Below, one piece after another: positions 33,840 to 42,520 of a stretch of 64,000 bases of DNA. Made by a program: the position numbers and the translations under genes. The stretch covers positions 620,001 through 684,000 of the forward strand of contig NZ_QGTR01000002.1 of the NCBI RefSeq assembly GCF_003182275.1, given 5' to 3'. The DNA comes from Hoeflea marina. Its GTDB lineage: Bacteria > Pseudomonadota > Alphaproteobacteria > Rhizobiales > Rhizobiaceae. Each line of letters opens with the position of its first letter. The first letter of the stretch is position 1. The notes under the pieces were generated by a model. That model was not told the origin of the DNA. It saw nothing but the letters and a program-made list of their open reading frames with translations, and did no database searches.

Positions 33840-34988
33840 ATGCTTCCTTCCCAGCGCCATCTGTTCGCAATCCCCGACGGCGTGATCTATCTCGACGCCG
33901 CCTACATGTCGCCGATCCCGTCAAGTGCGGTGGAGGCCGGAATCAGGGGCGCACGCGTCAAGGGCGCTCCCTGGGAGATGACGATCGACTCCTTCTACGA
34001 CGAGGTCGAACGGGCGCGCGAACTCGCTGCCGGCTTCATCGGGGCCTCCGCCGCTGACATCGCCGTCATCCCGGCGACGAGCTACGGCATCGCAGTGGCG
34101 GCCGCCAACGTGCCGACACCTGCCGGCTCGATCATCTTGATGATGGAAAACGAACACACCTCGCACCGCTATGCCTGGTACGAACTGGCCGGGCGCTCCG
34201 GGGCCAGGGTGGTGACCGTGCAGAGGCAATCCGGGCAATCCTGGGGCGAGGCGATGGTGGCCGCCATCCTTGGCTCCGCCGCGCCGGTTTCCGTCGTGGC
34301 GGGCACGCTGGTGCATTGGTTCGAAGGCATGAGCGTCGACATCGACCCGGTCGCAGAAGCCGCGCATGCGGTCGGCGCGAGCCTGGTGCTGGACGGAACC
34401 CAGTGGGTCGGGGCGGTGCCCTTCGACGTGACGCGCGTCAGGCCGGATTTTCTGTCCTTTGCAACCTACAAGTTCCTCATCGGTCCCTACCGCCTTGGCT
34501 TTCTCTATGCCGACCCGGCCTGGCATGAGAAAGGTCGACCGATCGAATTTCATTCCTGGAACCGCTCAGGCGGCGAACGCTCGGATTTCTATCTGGAGAC
34601 GATGCCGGATTACCTTCCGGGTGCGCGCAGGTTCGACATGGGCGAGCGATCGGATTTCGCCGTCCTTCCCGTCGCCATCGAGGCCATGGAACTGCTGCGA
34701 AACTGGGGCATCGAGGCCGTCAACGAAAGGTTGACGTTTCTCAACCGGCGTATCTGGGCAGAGGCCGAACGCCAGGGGTTCGGAGGTCCCGAGCCAAGAC
34801 ACCGCGCGGGCCACATAGCAGTCGTGGAACTCGGCCAGAAATACCGCGCCGACCTCGGTCAAGCACTGCGGGAAAAGGGGGCATTCGTCACCGTGAGGGG
34901 AACGAAGCTGCGGATCACGCCCCATGTCTACAACGAGGAGAGGGACGTCGTCAGGCTGTTCGAACTCGTCGCCGATCTCACGGCGTAG
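33840..34988 (+). CDS. class V aminotransferase (PLP, fold type I)
   Basis: A 382-residue PLP enzyme of the cysteine-desulfurase/kynureninase group. The start MLPSQRHLFAIPDGVIYLDA matches the family opening LDxAxxxP. NEHTSHRYAWYEL is the usual His region, VLDGTQWVGAVPFD holds the PLP-pairing Asp185, and ATYKFL contains the Schiff-base Lys211. It follows the cyclodeaminase-family gene by 8 nt. The reaction could be transamination, racemisation or lyase activity on an amino acid; not resolved. Confidence 0.88.
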   Translation: MLPSQRHLFAIPDGVIYLDAAYMSPIPSSAVEAGIRGARVKGAPWEMTIDSFYDEVERARELAAGFIGASAADIAVIPATSYGIAVAAANVPTPAGSIILMMENEHTSHRYAWYELAGRSGARVVTVQRQSGQSWGEAMVAAILGSAAPVSVVAGTLVHWFEGMSVDIDPVAEAAHAVGASLVLDGTQWVGAVPFDVTRVRPDFLSFATYKFLIGPYRLGFLYADPAWHEKGRPIEFHSWNRSGGERSDFYLETMPDYLPGARRFDMGERSDFAVLPVAIEAMELLRNWGIEAVNERLTFLNRRIWAEAERQGFGGPEPRHRAGHIAVVELGQKYRADLGQALREKGAFVTVRGTKLRITPHVYNEERDVVRLFELVADLTA

Positions 34989-34999
34989 CGGGACGCTGT

Positions 35000-35039
35000 C
35001 CGCAGGCTTTCCGGCAGCCGGCGCGGCTGCCACCTGCGG
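35000..35039. terminator. nested hairpin between convergent genes
   Basis: An outer stem CCGCAGG (35000-35006) with CCTGCGG (35033-35039) encloses a perfect inner stem GGCAGCCG (35013-35020) with CGGCTGCC (35024-35031). It sits in the 70-bp gap between the aminotransferase and a converging LysR gene and is probably a bidirectional terminator, although no T-run follows. Confidence 0.55.
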
Positions 35040-35058
35040 CCGCGGCCGGGCACTGCGC

Positions 35059-35955
35059 TCACCCCTCCAGCATCGTCCGCGTCACCTCGTCGGACTGCGC
35101 GGTGATCTCGCGCGTGATGCGGCGCAGGCCGTCGAGCCCGAGCGCCAGCAACTCCGGATCAGCCGGAGACCGGGAATAGATCAGGCATCCCATCCGTTCG
35201 AAGACCGGGGCATTCTGCACCGGGTGTAGCAGGCCGGCGCGCAGCTGGTCAAGAACCATGCGGGCAGGCAGATAGGCGCTGCCGCCGAATTCGAGAATGT
35301 AGCGCACGGCGATCGAGCCCAGCCCAGCGGAGAGCGAATGGGGCAGGCCGGCGAACTCGGTGTCGTGGTTGTGCCTGAAATCCTCGCCCCAGTCGACCAG
35401 CGTGTAGCCCTCCCGCCAGGCGATGTCGGTCACGTCACAGCGACCGCGCGTGGTCATCAGCATGAGCCGGTCGCCGAGAAATTCCTCGATGACCAGACCT
35501 TGTGCCCGTTGCGGCTCATACATGACCGCGATGTCGAGCACGCCGTCGCGCAGGTGCCGCATCAGGCCGGGCGAGTAGTCCGATTCCACATGCACCGACA
35601 CCGCCGGCGCTTCGCGGTGCATCCATTCCACCCAGGGCAGTTCGATCTGGTCCCAGAGACTGAGCGCCACGCCGAGGCTGATGGAAGCGCTGAAGGCTTC
35701 GGGCAGCGCGACGTCATTGCGGGCGCGCTGCCACAGCCGGCGCATGCTTTCGCCGTGTTGCAGCAGGCGCTGGCCGGAGGGGGTGAGGATGGCGCCGCCA
35801 CGTCCGCGCGCAAACAGGGTGCGGCCGAGTTCAGTCTCCAGCGAGCGGATCCGGGCGCTGACCGTCGATTGCGTGACATTGAGGTTTTCCGCAGCCCGGT
35901 GAAAATTTCCGGTTGTCACGATCTCCAGGAATGTCCGTATCTGGTCGATATGCAT
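35059..35955 (-). CDS. LysR-family transcriptional regulator
   Basis: A 298-residue LysR regulator. The helix-turn-helix reads MHIDQIRTFLEIVTTGNFHR then LNVTQSTVSARIRSLETELG. An effector-binding domain follows (ASISLGVALSLWDQIELPWV, with VLDIAVMYEP). ATG 35953-35955 is chosen because the family starts here; the open frame upstream lacks homology. It is divergent from the 917-residue glycosidase-like gene, which it probably controls. Confidence 0.9.
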   Translation of the reverse strand: MHIDQIRTFLEIVTTGNFHRAAENLNVTQSTVSARIRSLETELGRTLFARGRGGAILTPSGQRLLQHGESMRRLWQRARNDVALPEAFSASISLGVALSLWDQIELPWVEWMHREAPAVSVHVESDYSPGLMRHLRDGVLDIAVMYEPQRAQGLVIEEFLGDRLMLMTTRGRCDVTDIAWREGYTLVDWGEDFRHNHDTEFAGLPHSLSAGLGSIAVRYILEFGGSAYLPARMVLDQLRAGLLHPVQNAPVFERMGCLIYSRSPADPELLALGLDGLRRITREITAQSDEVTRTMLEG

Positions 35956-36056
35956 GTCAGTGTCGCATCCGGTTCGAGGCTGGCGGGTCCGGAGCGGCCG
36001 CCTTGCCATGGTCGGCGACGCCTATCCGGTCCCGTCCGATTTCCGAGCCTAGCATC

Positions 36057-36073
36057 GATCGGAATATTCGATC
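36057..36073. promoter_or_regulatory. candidate LysR operator
   Basis: GATCG (36057-36061) and CGATC (36069-36073) flank an AATATT-containing centre, fitting an AT-centred dyad of the LysR type. It lies about 100 bp from each of two divergent starts (the LysR gene and the glycosidase-like gene). Confidence 0.35.
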
Positions 36074-36173
36074 AATTGCCGCGATTATATTCGCTTTTCC
36101 GCTTGAGGCGGGTGACCTAGCATTCCTCATTCGCCGCGACAGGTGATGGCAGATCAGGAATGGCTCGGACGCA

Positions 36174-38927
36174 ATGGATCACACCACCACGATGTCCCCC
36201 GGCGCAGCCGCGACGGTCAGCTGCGGCTTCCTCGGCGGTCCGGACCCGTCCAGCCTGCCGCAGATCGCCTGGGCGCTGGGCGAACTGGCGGATGCGCTCG
36301 CGGGACTCGGAGTCCGTCTGATCACCACGGCGGACGGGGGCGAAGCGGTCGCGGTGAGCTTCGCCCTGGGCGCTTCGCCGGCGATCGAACAAATCGCAGC
36401 ATTGTCGGCGGTCGACCTGCCGGCTGCGCCGGACTCCTTCGCAATCTTCGCCGGGGCGGATGATCGCATGCACGTCTATGGCGCCGACATCCGCGGCCTC
36501 GTCTATGCGGTCACCGAACTCGCCGATCGCGCCCGCTGTGGCCGGATCGTTCCCCGCGCTGCGGATTTCGCCGTCCCTCTGGTGGAGACGCCGGCTGCCA
36601 GGGTGCGCAGCATCTCGCGCTGCTTCCAGAGCGACGTCGAGGATCTGCCCTGGTTTCATGATCGGGAGGGCTGGCGGCAGTATCTCACGCAGCTTGCGAC
36701 CCACCGGTTCAACCGCATCTCGCTGACCCTGGGAATGCAGTACAACTACCCCTACGGCAACGAATTCCTGTCCGACGTCTATTTCTATTTCGCCTATCCG
36801 TTCCTCGTCGCCGTCCCTGGCCATGACGTGCAGGTCTCCAATTTCGGCGAGGACGAACGGCGGCGCAACCTGGAAAGCCTCCGCTTCATCGCCGCCGAGG
36901 CCGACCGTCGCGGTCTCGACTTCCAGCTCGCCCTGTGGACCCAGTCCTACGATTTCGACAGCTGTCCCGCCGCCAACCACCAGATCACCGGCGTCGGTCC
37001 CGACAATCTCGCGCTGTATTGCCGCGACGCGTTGGCCATGATCCTGGCCGAGGTGCCTGAGATCAGCGGGCTGACCCTGCGCGTCCATGTCGAATGCGGG
37101 ATTCCCGAAGGGGACTATCGGTTCTGGAAGACCTATTTCGAGGCGGTCGAGGGCGCTGGCCGCACGATCCGTCTCGATCTCCACGCCAAGGGCATTGACG
37201 AGCAGTTGATCGCCACGGCGCTGGCCACCGGCATGCCGGTCACGGTATCGCCGAAATACACCTCCGAGCATCTGGGGCTTCCCTATCACCAGGCCTCGAT
37301 CCGGCAGCTGGAACTGCCGCCGGCGCAGGATACCGATCCCGACGAACGGGCAGGCCGGGATCTTTCAACGCTCTATTCCGGCGAGGATGCCGACAAGCAC
37401 GCCGCGAAGTGGAAGTTCAGCGAGGGCTCGCGCAAGTTCATGCGCTACAGCTACGGCGACCTCATGCGCGAGGATCGCCCCTACGGCATCATGTTCCGGA
37501 TCTGGCCCGGGACCATGCGCATCCTGCTCTGGGGCGATGCCGCACTTGCCGCCGGCTACGGCCGCAATGCAAGCTTCTGCGGCGCCGACGGAATCGAGCT
37601 TTGCGAGCCCTTGTCCTTCAAGGGCCGCATGGGCACCGGCATCAGTGGCAGTCGCACGGGCTATCAGGACGACACCCTTGCAGGCAGCCATGACTGGCGC
37701 AAATTCGCCTACACCTACCGGGTCTGGGGGCGGTCACTCTACGACCCCGACGCCGATCCGCAGGCCTTCCGCCGCCATTTCGCGGCGCTCTTCGGGGCGG
37801 CGGGCGGACACTGCGAGGCAGCGCTGGGCAGCGCAAGCCGTATCCTGCCGCTGGTCACGCTGGCGCACACACCGACGGCATCGAACAATTCCTATTGGCC
37901 CGAAATGTACCAGAACATGTCGATCGTCCACGAGGCGCCGTATCTTCCCTATGGCTACGAACTGTTCAAGCCGGCGCGGTTCGGCACCGTGGGCGCCTGC
38001 GATCCACAACTGTTCCTGTCTCCCGCCGAGCTCGCGATGGCCATGCACCGAGGCTATGACATCCGCAAGCTGTCGCCGCTGACCTGGGCCAACTGGCTCG
38101 ACCGCTTCGCCACCGAGGCCGCCGTCGAGCTTGCCCGCGCCCGGGCGCAGGTGCAGCAGCCCGATGTCGATGTCGAGTTCCGCCGGCTCTCGGTGGATGT
38201 GACCATCCTCGGCGCCATCGGCCGCTTCTTTGCCGCCAAAATCCGCGCAGCCGTTTTCTGGGAGCTCGGCCTGCTCTCCTGCGAGAGCGATGCGGCGGAC
38301 GAGGCCATCGCGCAGTATCGCCTGGCCCGCGAGGCCTGGGCGGTGGCGGCGGAGGTCAGCAGGGACGTCTATCTGCCGGACATCACCTATGGTCCGCACA
38401 GCTGGCTGCGCGGACGCTGGGATGACCGGCTGCCCGCCATCGATCTCGACATCGCGGAGATGGTCCGCGTCGCTGCCGAACGCCGTCCCTCCGCTCATGC
38501 CGCAACCGGTCTGGGGCGAGGGCGGATCGCGCAGATCCATGCCTGGTCGGCATCGCAGCTGCATCCCTGCCGCCATGTTCCGCCCCCGGGCTTCATTCCC
38601 GGCGCCGATCTGGAGCTCTCGTGTGCGCCGCTCGGCGCCTCCCCCCACCCGGTCATCCTGCATTACCGCCACGTCAACCAGGCCGAACCCTGGCAGTGGC
38701 TGGAAATGGATCCGGTCAAGGGCGGTCACGCCGGCCGGATCGCGGCCGCCTACACCGCGTCGCCGTTCCCGCTGCAATACTATTTCGAGATCCGCGACGG
38801 CGCCGGGTCCGGCTTCTGTCCGGGCTTCGTCGATGACCTCTCCAACACGCCGTATTTCGTTCTCCCCGGCCTCGGCCGGCAAAAAGCGGAAAGACCAAAC
38901 CACAACAACAAGGAGCAGCTGCAATGA
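36174..38927 (+). CDS. large glycoside-hydrolase-like protein of unknown specificity
   Basis: A 917-residue protein with no signal peptide, so presumably cytoplasmic. Residues about 60-135 look like the alpha/beta domain that precedes catalytic barrels in GH20/GH67-type enzymes (VYGADIRGLVYAVTELADR). The middle looks like a TIM barrel, with RVRSISRCFQSDVEDLPWFH, ATHRFNRISLTLGMQYNYPY, GLTLRVHVECGIPEGDYRFW and a HAKGIDEQLIATAL strand. Glu in HVECGIPEGD is a candidate acid/base. The C-terminal ~150 residues look beta-rich. It overlaps an ABC binding-protein gene by 4 nt (ATGA), and a LysR gene is divergent. I cannot assign it to a characterised family; uronic or aminosugar oligosaccharide hydrolysis is a guess. 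Confidence 0.75.
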   Translation: MDHTTTMSPGAAATVSCGFLGGPDPSSLPQIAWALGELADALAGLGVRLITTADGGEAVAVSFALGASPAIEQIAALSAVDLPAAPDSFAIFAGADDRMHVYGADIRGLVYAVTELADRARCGRIVPRAADFAVPLVETPAARVRSISRCFQSDVEDLPWFHDREGWRQYLTQLATHRFNRISLTLGMQYNYPYGNEFLSDVYFYFAYPFLVAVPGHDVQVSNFGEDERRRNLESLRFIAAEADRRGLDFQLALWTQSYDFDSCPAANHQITGVGPDNLALYCRDALAMILAEVPEISGLTLRVHVECGIPEGDYRFWKTYFEAVEGAGRTIRLDLHAKGIDEQLIATALATGMPVTVSPKYTSEHLGLPYHQASIRQLELPPAQDTDPDERAGRDLSTLYSGEDADKHAAKWKFSEGSRKFMRYSYGDLMREDRPYGIMFRIWPGTMRILLWGDAALAAGYGRNASFCGADGIELCEPLSFKGRMGTGISGSRTGYQDDTLAGSHDWRKFAYTYRVWGRSLYDPDADPQAFRRHFAALFGAAGGHCEAALGSASRILPLVTLAHTPTASNNSYWPEMYQNMSIVHEAPYLPYGYELFKPARFGTVGACDPQLFLSPAELAMAMHRGYDIRKLSPLTWANWLDRFATEAAVELARARAQVQQPDVDVEFRRLSVDVTILGAIGRFFAAKIRAAVFWELGLLSCESDAADEAIAQYRLAREAWAVAAEVSRDVYLPDITYGPHSWLRGRWDDRLPAIDLDIAEMVRVAAERRPSAHAATGLGRGRIAQIHAWSASQLHPCRHVPPPGFIPGADLELSCAPLGASPHPVILHYRHVNQAEPWQWLEMDPVKGGHAGRIAAAYTASPFPLQYYFEIRDGAGSGFCPGFVDDLSNTPYFVLPGLGRQKAERPNHNNKEQLQ

Positions 38928-39994
38928 AAAGCATCATCAAGGGCCTGCTGACAGGCGCCGCCATCCTCTGCGGCACACTGCATGGCCAGGCGGAGACACT
39001 GAGGCTTCTGACCTGGGGCGGCTACGCGCCCGACGCCGTCATCAAGCTGTTCGAGGAGAAATATCCCGACATCGACGTCGCTGTGACCTTTTCCAACAAC
39101 GAGGAGATCGTCGCCAAGCTGCGCGCCACCGGCGGCGCCGGCTTCGATCTGGCGCAGCCCAGCGTCTCCCGCATCGCCGCGGCCCAGAGCGAATACGGCA
39201 TCTACAAGCCCCTTGACCTCTCCCAGGTCGAAACCGAGCGGCTGCAGCCCGACATGATGAAGGCGATGGAGACCAATGCCCGCATCGATGGCGCCATCTA
39301 TGCGGTGCCGCATCTCTGGGGCACGCAGGGATTGATCGTCAACAAGGCCGAGGCTCCCAACATCACCGGCTGGCAGGATCTGTGCGACCCGCAATACAAG
39401 GGCCGGGTGTCGATGCGTCTCAAGCGCGCCGTGCTCATCGGCATGGCCTACGAAATGGGCGAGAAGCCGTTCGAGCTCTTCCACCAGCCCGAGGCCTACC
39501 AGAAGGTTCTCGATCAGGTGGCCGACAAGCTGATCGCCTGCAAGGCGAACGTGAAGACCTACTGGACCGGCGGCGACGACCTCTCGAACCTGATGCTGTC
39601 CGGGGAGGTCATCATCTCCGACGCCTGGGACTCGACCGCCTACAAGCTCTACGGCCAGAACCACGACATCGTCTTCGTGCCGCCGCGCACCGGCGCGCTG
39701 GCCTGGATCGACACCTTCGCGCTGCCCGCCAAGGGCGAAGCCGATGCCGCGGCCTACAAGTGGATCAACTTCGTCATGCAGCCCGAGATCGTCACCATGA
39801 TCTCGGAATCGTCGGGTGCGATCAGCGCGGTGAAGGGCTCGATCGAGCTGATGCCGCCGGCGGCGCGCGCAGCGGTTCAAGCCGCGTTCGACGAAAAGGC
39901 GCTGGCCAATCTGCAATACCTGCCGAGCGTCCCGGCCGGGGCAGAGGAAATCGAAGGCATGGTGCTCGACCGCATCAAGGCTGCAGGCAACTGA
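38924..39994 (+). CDS. PotD-like ABC transporter substrate-binding protein (orphan)
   Basis: A 356-residue periplasmic protein with signal peptide MKSIIKGLLTGAAILCGTLH (cleavage near GQA|E). LRLLTWGGYAPDAVIKLFEE, YAVPHLWGTQGLIVNK and the GEVIISDAWDS region are the polyamine/organic-cation binding family signature. GGAG lies upstream of the ATG, which overlaps the preceding gene by 4 nt. No matching permease or ATPase gene lies in this window; the downstream gene is an unrelated convergent nnrS-like gene. The coupling to a glycosidase-like gene is unusual for this family. Confidence 0.88.
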   Translation: MKSIIKGLLTGAAILCGTLHGQAETLRLLTWGGYAPDAVIKLFEEKYPDIDVAVTFSNNEEIVAKLRATGGAGFDLAQPSVSRIAAAQSEYGIYKPLDLSQVETERLQPDMMKAMETNARIDGAIYAVPHLWGTQGLIVNKAEAPNITGWQDLCDPQYKGRVSMRLKRAVLIGMAYEMGEKPFELFHQPEAYQKVLDQVADKLIACKANVKTYWTGGDDLSNLMLSGEVIISDAWDSTAYKLYGQNHDIVFVPPRTGALAWIDTFALPAKGEADAAAYKWINFVMQPEIVTMISESSGAISAVKGSIELMPPAARAAVQAAFDEKALANLQYLPSVPAGAEEIEGMVLDRIKAAGN

Positions 39995-40146
39995 GCCCGG
40001 CCCCCGGCGCCCGAAGACGGATGGCACCGGCGGCGAGACCGAGACTGCGCGTCAACGGGGTCAGCCCGGTGGCGCGCATCGGCACCTGATGTCCGGGATG
40101 GCGGTTCCGGGGTGCAATCCGTCAGGGCGTCAGCCGCCACACGCCC

Positions 40147-41337
40147 TCACGCACTCCGGCGGCTCGTCACCAGCATCGGGCCGCAATCGGCGCAGAAAAG
40201 TGCGAAGGCGATGATCCAGAAGGCTCCTGCGGCGCCGACCAGCGCGAAGTGGTGCTGCGGCAGCACATTGGCCAGCGGCCGCAGCACCGCGGCCAGCATG
40301 ATGGCGGCGTAGGAGGCGCTTGTCAGTCGCGAGGCCTCGAGCGGCCTGCCGGTGTGGCCGCAGCTGACCCGGCTCATGACGGCGATCATCATGGTGGCGG
40401 TGGTGCCCACCGACAGAAGGTGCAGCACCGAATAGCTGTCGATGACGCCCAGCGCCCCGAGCGCGATGCCGGCCAGCCCCAGCGGCACGAAGCCGTAGGC
40501 GAGATGCAGGATGAGCAGCAGGCTTTCCGGCGTGGTCTCCCAGCCGCGCCAGCGCAGGAGGCGGAGCGAGTGGAGGAGTGCGGCCAGCGCCGCCACGAGC
40601 GCCAGCGGCGGAAACTCCGGCAGCACCACCCAGCCCGCCAGTGCCAGCAGGCTCGACAGGATGGCCAGGAGATCGAAGCGGCCGTGCGGGGCAGGGAACC
40701 GCTCCCCTCCGCGCTTCTTGAGCCAGTTGCGGGTGAAGCTCGGAATGATGCGGCCGCCGATGACGATGATCAGCATCACATAGGCGGAAATGGCCAGCCG
40801 GTGGGCCATGCCGGAATCGTCGCTGCCCAACACCGCCAGATGGAACAAGAGATTGGCGACGCTCAGGGCGAGGAGGCCGGTGAGGATCTTCATGTCGCCC
40901 CACTTGCGGCCGGCGATCACCTCGCGCGCGCAGATGACCATGAGCGAGGGCAGGAACACCAGGTCGATGCCGACGGCGGCCGGCACGCCGATCAGGCCGG
41001 GGGCGAGCATGGCCAGCCGGCCCGCGACCCAGACCGCAAACAGCGCCATCAGCGGCGTGCCCGACACCGGCAGGCGGCCGGTCCAGTTCGGCACCGCGGT
41101 CAGCAGAAACCCCGCCAGCACCGCCGGCGGGAATCCGAACAGCATCTCGTGGCCGTGCCACGGCGCCCCGCCATAGTCGCCGGCCACCTCCAGGCCCAGG
41201 GTCAGGGCGGCAAGCCACACCGCCATCGCCGCCACCGCCCAGACACCCGCGCCGAGGAAGAACGGCCGGAATCCGTAGGAGAACAGGATCGGCCCGGTGC
41301 GGGCGATGCCGCGCGGCATGGCGATACGGTTCTGCAT
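40147..41337 (-). CDS. nnrS: NnrS family membrane protein
   Basis: A 396-residue integral membrane protein with about 12 hydrophobic helices. The family opening FSYGFRPFFLGAGVWA and the metal/heme-binding APWHGHEMLFGF (His61, His63) are present, as are PSFTRNWLKKRG and the later helices. NnrS proteins relieve nitric-oxide stress linked to denitrification. ATG 41335-41337 has AAGGAG 7 nt upstream. It stands alone here, with no nor or nir genes in the window. Confidence 0.92.
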   Translation of the reverse strand: MQNRIAMPRGIARTGPILFSYGFRPFFLGAGVWAVAAMAVWLAALTLGLEVAGDYGGAPWHGHEMLFGFPPAVLAGFLLTAVPNWTGRLPVSGTPLMALFAVWVAGRLAMLAPGLIGVPAAVGIDLVFLPSLMVICAREVIAGRKWGDMKILTGLLALSVANLLFHLAVLGSDDSGMAHRLAISAYVMLIIVIGGRIIPSFTRNWLKKRGGERFPAPHGRFDLLAILSSLLALAGWVVLPEFPPLALVAALAALLHSLRLLRWRGWETTPESLLLILHLAYGFVPLGLAGIALGALGVIDSYSVLHLLSVGTTATMMIAVMSRVSCGHTGRPLEASRLTSASYAAIMLAAVLRPLANVLPQHHFALVGAAGAFWIIAFALFCADCGPMLVTSRRSA

Positions 41338-41478
41338 GGCTGGCTCCTTCAATGGGTTTGGTGGCCGGTTCGCTGCGACCTGTCCTGGACGCGATGGCCT
41401 GGCGCGTCTTTGCGCCAGAGCAAGTTCGGCGGATCTGTCAGCCGCCCTCCGACGCCAGCCGCGGACCGACGTCCGGCT

Positions 41479-42489
41479 TCACCGTTCCGGGACCGGGTCC
41501 GGCGGGGTGGGCTTTGCCCCGCTCTCGCGCGCCGAGCCGGCAAGCAGCCGCCGCGCCCGGTAGGCGCCCCACTGCTGGTCGACCAGAACGCCCACCAGGA
41601 TCACAGTGCCCATCACGGCGAAGTTGAGCGAGGAGGGGATGCCGAGCAGGTTGACGAGGTTCTGCAGCACCTGCAGCAGGATGGCGCCCAGCACCACCCC
41701 GATGATCGAGCCCTCGCCACCCCGGAGCGAGAAGCCGCCGAGGACGGCGGCGGCAATGGCGTAGAGCTCGTAGAAATTGCCGTGCGAGGACGGCGAGACC
41801 GAGCGCGTGTACATGGCGAAGAAGATGGCGGCGAGCGCCGTCAGCCCGGCGCAGATCACATAGGCCGCGCCGATGACCAGGTTGGTGCGGATGCCCGAGA
41901 ACCGCGCCGCCTCCTCGTTCTTGCCGACGGCGAAGAGGTAGCGTCCGAACACCGAGCGGTGCAGCACCACCCAGGCGATGGCCGCCACCACCAGAAGCAG
42001 CAGGATCGAGGTCGGCACGCCGTAGATCCGCGCGGTGAAGAAATCCAGCCCCGGATAGGTCGAGCCGAAGGGAAAGCCCGCGGTGGCGTCCCCGGTGTAG
42101 CCGCGGGCGACGCCGCGATAGATCAGCAGCCCGCACAGCGTGACCACGAAGGGCGGCATCTTCAGCCGGGTGATCAGCAGTCCGTGCGCAAGCCCGAGCA
42201 GAAGGCCAAGGATGATGACGATGACAAAGGCTATCGGCCACGGCACGCCGCGGTTTCCCACTATGTCGACGAAGAGCACGCCGAGCAGGGCGATCATCGA
42301 GCCGGCGGAGAGGTCAATGCCGCCGGTGATGATGACGAAGCCCTGGGCGATGGCGAACAGGCCGAAAAGCCCGATCAGGTTGGCGGTGTTGGCGATGTTG
42401 TTGGGCGAGAGGAACAGCGGGTTCTGCAGATAGACGCCGAGGCCGACCACCAGGATCAGCACCAACAGACCGAGATCCTTCTTCTTCAT
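41479..42489 (-). CDS. ribose-type ABC transporter permease (RbsC-like)
   Basis: A 336-residue permease of the CUT2 family, with about 10 helices. Signature segments are GFVIITGGIDLSAGSMIALL, LKMPPFVVTLCGLLIYRGVA and VFGRYLFAVGKNEEAARFSG. ATG 42487-42489 follows GGAAG by about 7 nt. It is the last gene of a binding protein, ATPase, permease operon and carries a charged, proline-rich tail of about 30 residues. Confidence 0.93.
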   Translation of the reverse strand: MKKKDLGLLVLILVVGLGVYLQNPLFLSPNNIANTANLIGLFGLFAIAQGFVIITGGIDLSAGSMIALLGVLFVDIVGNRGVPWPIAFVIVIILGLLLGLAHGLLITRLKMPPFVVTLCGLLIYRGVARGYTGDATAGFPFGSTYPGLDFFTARIYGVPTSILLLLVVAAIAWVVLHRSVFGRYLFAVGKNEEAARFSGIRTNLVIGAAYVICAGLTALAAIFFAMYTRSVSPSSHGNFYELYAIAAAVLGGFSLRGGEGSIIGVVLGAILLQVLQNLVNLLGIPSSLNFAVMGTVILVGVLVDQQWGAYRARRLLAGSARESGAKPTPPDPVPER

Positions 42490-42520
42490 CCTGGCTTCCT
42501 TCCGCCGTATCGGTTCCTGG

